From an uncultured Bacillaceae bacterium (GTDB taxonomy: Bacteria > Bacillota > Bacilli > Bacillales > Amphibacillaceae), in assembly GCA_945639745.1 (NCBI GenBank), contig CALZEK010000001.1:1-30319 (forward strand): 30,319 nt of DNA, written 5' to 3'. The notes under the pieces were generated by a model, which searched no databases, was not told the DNA's origin, and was given only the letters and a program-made list of their open reading frames with translations. Shown here one piece after another: positions 24,261 through 30,319 of this stretch. Numbering within the stretch: position 1 is the stretch's first letter; each line of letters opens with the position of its first letter. A program made the translations under genes and the position numbers.

Positions 24261-25778
24261 TTATTGATATAAAATTGGAGAACCTGGTCCAAGATCGATT
24301 CCAAAGAACATCCAAACGATTAACATGATTGTCCATGTAATTAAGAAGAAAATAGAATAAGGGAACATAACAGAAATTAGCGTACCAATACCCATTTTCT
24401 TATCATACTTTTGTGCAAATGCGATGATGAGTGCAAAGTATGTCATTAATGGCGTAATAATATTTGTCGAAGAGTCAGCAATACGATAAGCCATTTGTGT
24501 AAGTTCTGGTGAATAACCTAATTGCATCATAATCGGTACAAAAACAGGTGCCATCATTGCCCATTTAGCTGAAGCACTTCCAATAAATAAGTTAATAAAT
24601 CCAGCAATAAGCACAAATAAAATAATTAGTGGAATTCCTGTTAAACTAATTGATTGTAAAAATTCAGCTCCATATACACCAAGGACAAGTCCCATATTAC
24701 TTTGAGAGAAGAATGCGACGAATTGTCCAGCTGTAAATGCTAATACAATGAATAATCCCATTGTCCCCATTGTTTTAGACAATTGTTCAGCAACATCTTT
24801 ATCATTTTTAATTCCTTTTGTAACAATTCCAAAAATTAAACCTGGAACAAAGAACATTAATGCAATAATCGGAACTAAAGAGCTCATAAATGGTGATTCT
24901 AAGAATCCAGTACCTTCAGGCCATAGCGGTGCATTATTTGGTAGAACAAGTAAAAGTACACCAATAACAACAACTAAAAATCCACCAATAGCCCATCCTA
25001 ATCCTTTTTTCTCAACAGGTTTTAATCCTTCGAGTTTTTCTTTATAAATTCCTGTGTAATTACCTAACCTTGGTTCAACAATTCGTTCAGTAACCCAAGC
25101 GCCTACAATTGTCAGTAAAATCACTGAAGCGGCAATAAAGTAATAGTTCATTGCAACGTTCATACCTTCAGCATATGTTGGATCAATTATTTTTGCTGCA
25201 TCAATTGTCATTTCTCCAAGCATAGGATCTGTTGCTGAAAGGAAGAAGTTAGCACTAAATCCACCTGATACCCCGGCAAATGCAGCTGCAAGTCCAGCCA
25301 AAGGATGACGACCAAGTCCAGCAAATATTGCAGCACCAAGCGCTGGGAGAACAATATATCCAGCATCTGAAGCAACACTAGACATAACACCTGCGAATAC
25401 TAAACCAGCAGTAATTAGCCTTTTAGGAACAGATAAAACAAATCCACGTAAAACGGCACTAATTAAACCGGTAGTTTCGGCAAGCCCAATACCTAACATT
25501 GTAACGAGTACCACACCTAAAGGTGCGAAACCAATGAAGTTTTCTGTCATACTAGTGAAAATATGCGCAATTCCCTCATTAGTCAGTAAATTTGAGACAG
25601 AAACAATTTCCCCTTCAATCCCAGGGTGTTCAACAGCAATATTAAATTGAGAAATAATGGCTGATAAAACAAGTACTAGTAAAGCAAGTAAAGCAAACAA
25701 CGTAACTGGATGAGGTAGCTTATTCCCTATAAATTCTACTCTATCAAGTGATCGTTGGAAAAATCCTTTTTTCTTCAT
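24261..25778 (-). CDS. abgT: AbgT-family transporter
   Basis: AbgT proteins take up p-aminobenzoyl-glutamate or export sulfonamide-like antimetabolites. The 505-residue protein has about 11-13 transmembrane segments, a short basic N terminus (MKKKGFFQRSLDRVEFIGNKLPHPVTLF), the family stretches MTENFIGFAPLGVVLVTML and GIGLAETTGLI, and a C-terminal half with GSASAKWAMMAPVFVPIM and ADSSTNIITPLMTYFALI. ATG at 25778 has AGGAGG upstream and is preferred to the in-frame start at 25808, which lies before that site. It is monocistronic. The substrate cannot be read from the sequence, and the symbol denotes the family. Confidence 0.92.
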   Translation of the reverse strand: MKKKGFFQRSLDRVEFIGNKLPHPVTLFALLALLVLVLSAIISQFNIAVEHPGIEGEIVSVSNLLTNEGIAHIFTSMTENFIGFAPLGVVLVTMLGIGLAETTGLISAVLRGFVLSVPKRLITAGLVFAGVMSSVASDAGYIVLPALGAAIFAGLGRHPLAGLAAAFAGVSGGFSANFFLSATDPMLGEMTIDAAKIIDPTYAEGMNVAMNYYFIAASVILLTIVGAWVTERIVEPRLGNYTGIYKEKLEGLKPVEKKGLGWAIGGFLVVVIGVLLLVLPNNAPLWPEGTGFLESPFMSSLVPIIALMFFVPGLIFGIVTKGIKNDKDVAEQLSKTMGTMGLFIVLAFTAGQFVAFFSQSNMGLVLGVYGAEFLQSISLTGIPLIILFVLIAGFINLFIGSASAKWAMMAPVFVPIMMQLGYSPELTQMAYRIADSSTNIITPLMTYFALIIAFAQKYDKKMGIGTLISVMFPYSIFFLITWTIMLIVWMFFGIDLGPGSPILYQ

Positions 25779-25808
25779 GATAATCCTCCTATAAAAACTA
25801 ATGTACAT

Positions 25809-25837
25809 ATTATAACCGCTTTCTTTAGTTAATTAAA
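25809..25837 (-). promoter_or_regulatory. abgT promoter with weak cre-like element
   Basis: The minus-strand -10 is TATAAT (25814-25809), with a weak -35 near 25832-25837. The minus-strand AGAAAGCGGTTATA (25824-25811) matches the CcpA cre consensus TGWAANCGNTWNCW with two mismatches and overlaps the -10. Confidence 0.42.
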
Positions 25838-25908
25838 TAGATAAGTAAAAGTGTTAATAATGGGACTTTTCGTAATATTCGGTGTAAGGAAAGATTCATG
25901 AATTATAT

Positions 25909-25958
25909 TTGATTTTTATTGTTTAAAGATGATAACATTTCCAATGGAAACGATTTCA
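25909..25958 (+). promoter_or_regulatory. cstA promoter with cre site
   Basis: TTGATT (25909-25914) and GATAAC (25931-25936) are 16 bases apart. TGGAAACGATTTCA (25945-25958) matches the cre consensus TGWAANCGNTWNCW at all positions but one (G for W). Its place just downstream of the -10 predicts repression by CcpA when preferred sugars are present. Confidence 0.75.
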
Positions 25959-25984
25959 TTTGAAGAAACTTAGGAGGCACTAAA

Positions 25985-27412
25985 ATGATAACATTTTTTA
26001 TATCGCTGATAATTTTGATTGTTGGATATTTTACATACGGAAAGATAGTTGAGAAAGTATTTGGAATTGATGATTCACGAGCAACACCAGCTATTTCTAA
26101 TCGTGATAATGTGGACTATGTACCGATGAAAAAACAAAATAATGCAATGATTCAATTACTAAATATTGCAGGCACAGGTCCAATATTTGGTCCAATCATG
26201 GGGGCTTTGTTTGGTCCAGTTGCATTTGTTTGGATTGTTTTAGGTTCGATTTTTGCAGGTGGAGTTCATGACTATTTAACGGGTATGATTTCGATTCGTA
26301 ATCAGGGTGCGCATATACCTGAATTAGCAGGTAAGTTTTTAGGAAAAGTTTCAAGACATATTGTAAACTTGTTTTCATTATTATTACTCTTATTAGTAGG
26401 GACGGTATTTGCAACAACATCAGGTTCTTTATTACATGTTTTACTAGATGGTCAAGTAACATTATGGGTTATTACCGGAATTATATTTTTCTACTTCTTT
26501 TTATCTACGATTTTACCGATTGATAAAATAATCGGAAAAATTTATCCTATTTTAGGAGCTATTTTAGTTATAGGTACTGTTGCAGTAGGTATTACATTAT
26601 TTACTTCTGGAAATGGCATGAATATACCAGAACTTACATTTGAAAATATGCATTCAGACAATCTGCCGATATTCCCAATTCTATTCTTAACAATTACATG
26701 TGGTGCTTTGTCAGGGTTCCATGCAACGCAGTCACCGATTATTTCTCGAACAGTCGAAACAGAATCACAAGGACGTTACATATTTTATGGCATGATGATT
26801 ACTGAAGCGGCGATTGCGATGATATGGGCAGCTGCGTCAATGAGTCTTTTTTACGGAGAGAATTTAAATGAACTTATTAATGCTGGAACACCATCAGCTG
26901 TCGTTAATGAAGTCTCTGTGACATTACTTGGAGCAATAGGCGGTACCATCGCTATTTTAAGCGTAATTGTTCTACCAATTACTTCTGGAGATACTGCCTT
27001 TCGCGCAGCGCGATCAATCATTGCCGATTACATTAAATTTAATCAAAGTAAAGTGTTTAACAGATTGATTATTGCTATACCTTTATTAATCGTTTCGATT
27101 ATTTTAACTCAAGTCGATTTTGATGTTTTATGGCGTTATTTCTCTTGGGCAAACCAAACAACAGCAGCGCTTGCCTTATGGATTGCGACCATGTATCTCT
27201 TAATTAAAGGTAAACAATTTTGGATTCCACTTATTCCAGCACTCTTTATAACATATATGGTATTTATCTACATACTGAATGCTAAAATTGGTTTTAATTT
27301 GTCATTAAATGTATCCTATGTTGGTGGAATTATTTTAACACTAATTTTTGCTTTATGGTTCTTTAAAAAAGCAAAAGAAAATAAACACAATCAGATTCAA
27401 ACTGATTTATAA
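25985..27412 (+). CDS. cstA: CstA-family carbon-starvation transporter (short form)
   Basis: CstA-type permeases import peptides or pyruvate when preferred carbon is scarce. The 475-residue protein is the short Firmicute form, against about 700 in E. coli CstA, with roughly 12-14 transmembrane segments. Conserved stretches are GTGPIFGPIMGALFGPVAF, GGVHDYLTGMISIRNQG, SGFHATQSPIISRTVETESQ and TSGDTAFRAARSIIAD. ATG at 25985 follows AGGAGG by 8 bases. The cre site in its promoter fits catabolite repression. The name should not be confused with the staphylococcal CstA rhodanese. Substrate is not predictable here. Confidence 0.95.
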   Translation: MITFFISLIILIVGYFTYGKIVEKVFGIDDSRATPAISNRDNVDYVPMKKQNNAMIQLLNIAGTGPIFGPIMGALFGPVAFVWIVLGSIFAGGVHDYLTGMISIRNQGAHIPELAGKFLGKVSRHIVNLFSLLLLLLVGTVFATTSGSLLHVLLDGQVTLWVITGIIFFYFFLSTILPIDKIIGKIYPILGAILVIGTVAVGITLFTSGNGMNIPELTFENMHSDNLPIFPILFLTITCGALSGFHATQSPIISRTVETESQGRYIFYGMMITEAAIAMIWAAASMSLFYGENLNELINAGTPSAVVNEVSVTLLGAIGGTIAILSVIVLPITSGDTAFRAARSIIADYIKFNQSKVFNRLIIAIPLLIVSIILTQVDFDVLWRYFSWANQTTAALALWIATMYLLIKGKQFWIPLIPALFITYMVFIYILNAKIGFNLSLNVSYVGGIILTLIFALWFFKKAKENKHNQIQTDL

Positions 27413-27453
27413 AGGACATCAGATCCTAAAAAGAATAATAGAGATGAGAAATA

Positions 27454-27462
27454 TGGTATAAT
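27454..27462 (+). promoter_or_regulatory. Extended -10 promoter of yjdM
   Basis: TGG-TATAAT (27454-27462) lies 26 bases before the start, without a good -35. It supports separate transcription of yjdM from cstA, after which no terminator is visible. Confidence 0.68.
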
Positions 27463-27488
27463 AGAGAAAACTTACTGGAGGAAGATGA

Positions 27489-27830
27489 ATGGCTCAATTT
27501 CCAAATTGTCCAAAATGTGATTCAGATTTAACCTATGAAGATGGAAGTTTATTTGTTTGTCCAATGTGTGCTCATGAGTGGACGACTGAAACAGAAGCAG
27601 AAGAAGTCCCAGAAGAAAAAGTATACCGTGATGCAAACGGAAATGTTTTAGTCGATGGTGATGATGTATCTGTTATTAAAGACTTGAAAATAAAAGGTGC
27701 TTCATCAGTTGTTAAACAAGGAACGATTGTAAAAGATATTAAATTGATTGATGAAGATCATGATATCGACTGTAAAGTCCCTGGTCACGGACCAATGAAA
27801 TTAAAAACAGAATTTGTTAAAAAGCTATAG
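27489..27830 (+). CDS. yjdM: YjdM/PhnA zinc-ribbon family protein
   Basis: The 113-residue protein begins MAQFPNCPKC, with a zinc ribbon formed by C7-C10 and C24-C27 (CPMCAHEW), then the PhnA domain (VYRDANGNVLVDGDDVSVIKDLKIKGASS and the later DCKVPGHGPMKLKTEFVKK). Despite the name alkylphosphonate-operon protein, no phosphonate gene is nearby, and the family's biochemical role is not settled. It has its own promoter (extended -10 at 27454), GGAGGAAG as binding site, and a long terminator, so it is monocistronic. Confidence 0.95.
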   Translation: MAQFPNCPKCDSDLTYEDGSLFVCPMCAHEWTTETEAEEVPEEKVYRDANGNVLVDGDDVSVIKDLKIKGASSVVKQGTIVKDIKLIDEDHDIDCKVPGHGPMKLKTEFVKKL

Positions 27831-27868
27831 AACAAAACGCCTTGTATACATATACAAGGCGTTTTGTT
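27831..27868. terminator. Long perfect hairpin terminator after yjdM
   Basis: Arms of 18 bases, AACAAAACGCCTTGTATA and its complement, form a 38-base perfect structure centred on CA (27849-27850), directly after the yjdM stop. The right arm ends with the T-rich GTTTTGTT. Confidence 0.85.
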
Positions 27869-27890
27869 TATTGAATAGCGCTAATCTTAA

Positions 27891-27919
27891 TTGCCTTATT
27901 AGTTCTTCTTGGCTAAAAT
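27891..27919 (+). promoter_or_regulatory. Promoter of the NUDIX-helicase operon
   Basis: TTGCCT (27891-27896) and TAAAAT (27914-27919) are 17 bases apart, 32 bases before the NUDIX start. Confidence 0.65.
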
Positions 27920-27951
27920 AAAGGCAGAATTGATTTATAAGGAGATTCGAG

Positions 27952-28350
27952 ATGACTAAGAAAAATATTCACGTTGTTGGTGCAGTTATAATTGAGGATA
28001 AAAAAATATTATGTGCTCAAAGAGGGGCAGATAAATCTTTACCGCTCATGTGGGAATTCCCTGGAGGTAAAATTGAAGCGGGTGAAACACCAAAAGAAGC
28101 ACTTATTCGCGAAATAGAAGAAGAAATGCTATGTCGTATTGAAGTTGGTGAAAAAATCGACTACACAGTCCACGAATATGATTTTGGAATTGTACATTTA
28201 ACAACATATCTAAGCAAGGTGACAAGTGGTGAATTAAAGCTTACAGAACATGAACAGATAAAATGGCTTGCTCCCCATGAAATTGGTAAATTGAACTGGG
28301 CACCGGCTGATATTCCAGCGATTAAGAAGTTAGAGGCAATGACGTTTTAG
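27952..28350 (+). CDS. NUDIX (deoxy)nucleoside triphosphate pyrophosphohydrolase
   Basis: The 132-residue MutT-like enzyme probably hydrolyses a modified or free NTP/dNTP to the monophosphate. VVGAVIIEDKKILCAQRG is followed by FPGGKIEAGETPKEALIREI, which is the first part of a NUDIX box (G39, E45, R53, E54, E57, E58). The final glycine of the box is leucine (L60), a variation that also occurs in CTP/dCTP-type NudG relatives. AAGGAG lies upstream of ATG 27952. The stop is followed 14 bases later by the start of a PLD-helicase, so the two form an operon. Confidence 0.93.
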   Translation: MTKKNIHVVGAVIIEDKKILCAQRGADKSLPLMWEFPGGKIEAGETPKEALIREIEEEMLCRIEVGEKIDYTVHEYDFGIVHLTTYLSKVTSGELKLTEHEQIKWLAPHEIGKLNWAPADIPAIKKLEAMTF

Positions 28351-28364
28351 TAGGAGGAGTACAC

Positions 28365-30319
28365 TTGGATAATTTAGTTCAATCATTTAAAGATTCATTA
28401 CATAAAGGCTTTATCGATCAAAATATAGTTGAACGAACAATGTATAAGCCAGAATTACTAATTAATAATGAAACTAAAAATATCAATGTCTTAAATAATC
28501 TTATTCATGAGTTAAGAATGTGTAAATCATTTATATTTTCAGTAGCATTTATTACAGAAGATGGATTAGCTACTTTAAAAACACATTTATTAGAGTTGAA
28601 AGAAAAAGGTATCCAAGGCCGTATTCTTACTTCTGATTATTTATATTTTAATACACCAGAAATGTTTAAAGAATTATTAAAATTAGAAAACGTTAGTTTA
28701 CGTGTAACAAATACTAAAGGGTTTCACGCTAAAGGATATATATTTGAACAAAAAAATTATCATTCACTCATTATTGGCAGCTCTAATTTAACAACATCGG
28801 CTTTAAAAGTGAATTACGAATGGAATGTAAAATTAAATTCATTAAATGAAGGCGAATTTGTAAATCATTTTAAGCAACAGTTTGAAGATATATGGTCTGA
28901 ATCAACAATATTAACTAATGAGTGGATCGAAGCATATAAGATAAATTATGAAAAGTATTCGATTAAACAAAACTTTACAAATAAAATAAATACAACATTT
29001 AATGAAATATATGAAACAAAGAATAGTATTGAAACTGCATATGAAATCAAACCAAATAAAATGCAAGAAACGGCATTAATACAAATTGAAGGCTTACGTA
29101 AAAAGCATTTAGATAAAGGGTTAATCATTTCAGCAACAGGAACGGGGAAAACATACCCTTCTGCATTCGATGTTAGAGCTTACCAACCTAAACGAATGCT
29201 TTTTATTGTACATAGAGAACAAATATTATTGAAAGCATTAGAAGACTTCAAACGTGTATTAGGTGGAAAAGATGAGGACTTTGGAGTTCTATCTGGCAAT
29301 AGCAAAGATTATAAAGCCAGATATTTATTCGCGACTATTCAAACAATCTCTCGAGATAATTACCTCTTACATTTTTTGCCAGAAGATTTTGATTATATTT
29401 TGATTGATGAAGTTCATAAAGCTGGAGCAGCATCCTATGAAAGAGTTTTAAATTATTTTGAACCAAACTTTTTATTAGGTATGACAGCAACACCAGAAAG
29501 AACGGACGATTACAATATCTATAAATTATTTGATTATAATATTGCGTATGAAATTAGATTACAAGAAGCATTAGAAGAAGATATGCTTTGTCCATTCCAT
29601 TACTTTGGTGTAACAGATTTGGAGTATGTAGGTGAAGTGACGAATGATGCTCAGTTAATTTCGAAGTTAATTGCTGAAGAAAGAGTAGAGCATCTTATCG
29701 AAAAGATAAGCTATTATGGATACTCAGGTAAACAAGTGCAAGGTTTAATTTTTTGTAGTCGTAAAATAGAGGCAGTCGAACTTTCAAAAGTGTTAAATGC
29801 AAGAGGGTATAGAACACGTGCTTTAACTGGAGCGAATAGCCAAGAAGAGCGAGAAGAAGCAATTGAAATGTTAGAAAATGGAGCGCTTGAATATATTTTA
29901 ACGGTAGATATATTCAATGAGGGAATTGATATTCCGAGCTTGAATCAAATAGTAATGTTACGCCAAACAGAATCAAGTATTATTTTCATACAACAGTTAG
30001 GGCGTGGCTTAAGAAAACATGAGTCAAAAGAATATGTAACTATTATTGATTTTATAGCTAATTATAATAATAATTATTTAATACCTGTAGCATTATCAGG
30101 AGATGAGTCACAAAATAAAGATAATTTGAGGCGACATGTACAAGATACTAGTTATATCAAAGGTATATCCAATATAAATTTTGAAGAAATCGCTAGGAAG
30201 CGGATTTTCGAATCAATTAATCGAGCTAAGCTAACAACAATGAAAGTTTATGATGAAGCTTATAGGAATTTAAAAAATAAAATAGGTCGAGTACCATACT
30301 TACGTGATTTTTATGAATA
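28365..30319 (+). CDS. PLD-nuclease/DEAD-box helicase (HKD nuclease, DUF3427-type), C terminus outside window
   Basis: At least 651 residues are open to the window edge with no stop. TTG at 28365 has AGGAGG 7 bases upstream and gives MDNLVQSFKDSL. An N-terminal PLD-like domain shows H121-x-K123 and GSSNLT (138-143). The superfamily II helicase part has Walker A ATGTGKT (257-263), DEVH (348-351), LGMTATPER, and motif VI QQLGRGLRKHE. Proline at 265 follows GKTY, where hydrophobic residues are usual. The missing C terminus would be DUF3427 in this family. Roles in DNA repair or phage defence are possible but unproved. It is not an R subunit of a type I system, since no partner genes are seen. 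Confidence 0.88.
   Translation, partial: MDNLVQSFKDSLHKGFIDQNIVERTMYKPELLINNETKNINVLNNLIHELRMCKSFIFSVAFITEDGLATLKTHLLELKEKGIQGRILTSDYLYFNTPEMFKELLKLENVSLRVTNTKGFHAKGYIFEQKNYHSLIIGSSNLTTSALKVNYEWNVKLNSLNEGEFVNHFKQQFEDIWSESTILTNEWIEAYKINYEKYSIKQNFTNKINTTFNEIYETKNSIETAYEIKPNKMQETALIQIEGLRKKHLDKGLIISATGTGKTYPSAFDVRAYQPKRMLFIVHREQILLKALEDFKRVLGGKDEDFGVLSGNSKDYKARYLFATIQTISRDNYLLHFLPEDFDYILIDEVHKAGAASYERVLNYFEPNFLLGMTATPERTDDYNIYKLFDYNIAYEIRLQEALEEDMLCPFHYFGVTDLEYVGEVTNDAQLISKLIAEERVEHLIEKISYYGYSGKQVQGLIFCSRKIEAVELSKVLNARGYRTRALTGANSQEEREEAIEMLENGALEYILTVDIFNEGIDIPSLNQIVMLRQTESSIIFIQQLGRGLRKHESKEYVTIIDFIANYNNNYLIPVALSGDESQNKDNLRRHVQDTSYIKGISNINFEEIARKRIFESINRAKLTTMKVYDEAYRNLKNKIGRVPYLRDFYE

Noticed and set aside
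28365..30319. Type I or type III restriction subunit
   Set aside because: The N-terminal PLD (HxK, GSSNLT) and lack of methylase or specificity genes point to the HKD nuclease-helicase family instead; the region past the window could still change the context.

Overview
The window looks like the chromosome of an AT-rich Firmicute in the family Staphylococcaceae or a close relative. Evidence is the low GC (roughly one third by eye), strong AGGAGG ribosome binding sites, TTG/GTG starts, TTGACA/TATAAT promoters (many with an extended TGn -10) and hairpin-plus-T-run terminators. The gene order parA-parB-mscS-DUF951-ychF-rpsF-ssb-rpsR-yybS-gdpP-rplI-dnaB-walRKHIJ-htrA is a condensed form of the origin-proximal left arm of Bacillales chromosomes. 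purA, usual between dnaB and walR, is absent there. The genus is not certain. oriC itself is probably upstream of the window; that is inference from synteny.

Layout. 1-5.1 kb: end of parA, parB with a perfect palindromic parS site 50 bases after its stop, an MscS channel, DUF951, the ATPase YchF, and the rpsF-ssb-rpsR operon. 5.1-5.6 kb: a small membrane protein on the minus strand, divergent from the next operon, with a PerR-box-like element between. 5.8-10.6 kb: yybS-gdpP-rplI-dnaB (membrane protein, c-di-AMP phosphodiesterase, ribosomal L9, replicative helicase). 10.8-17.5 kb: the walRKHIJ cell-wall two-component operon followed by an HtrA protease. 17.6-20.1 kb (minus strand): a small winged-helix protein behind a Prx6-type peroxiredoxin, a DnaA-box cluster, and a TSUP (TauE-like) exporter with a RimL-type acetyltransferase. 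20.3-24.2 kb (plus): a membrane-anchored rhodanese, HMG-CoA lyase, an XRE-cupin regulator with a second rhodanese-like protein that has lost its catalytic cysteine, then an unknown 97-residue protein coupled to a threonine dehydratase. 24.3-28.4 kb: AbgT-family transporter (minus), CstA-type peptide/pyruvate transporter with a cre site, YjdM zinc-ribbon protein, and a NUDIX pyrophosphohydrolase. 28.4 kb-end: a large PLD-nuclease/DEAD-box helicase, open at the window edge and in one operon with the NUDIX gene.

How the genes work together. The first half is core replication, segregation, translation and cell-wall control. The second half is accessory metabolism and stress: peroxide (peroxiredoxin), sulfide/sulfite handling (TSUP exporter and rhodanese sharing an 11-base promoter element), amino-acid and peptide use, and a possible defence or repair pair (NUDIX plus PLD-helicase). 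The most noteworthy non-coding signals are parS, the DnaA-box cluster near 18.6 kb, a Noc-site-like palindrome at 20.24 kb, and several promoter palindromes. No tRNA, rRNA, insertion sequence, prophage or CRISPR array was seen, and no gene-free stretch exceeds 300 bases.
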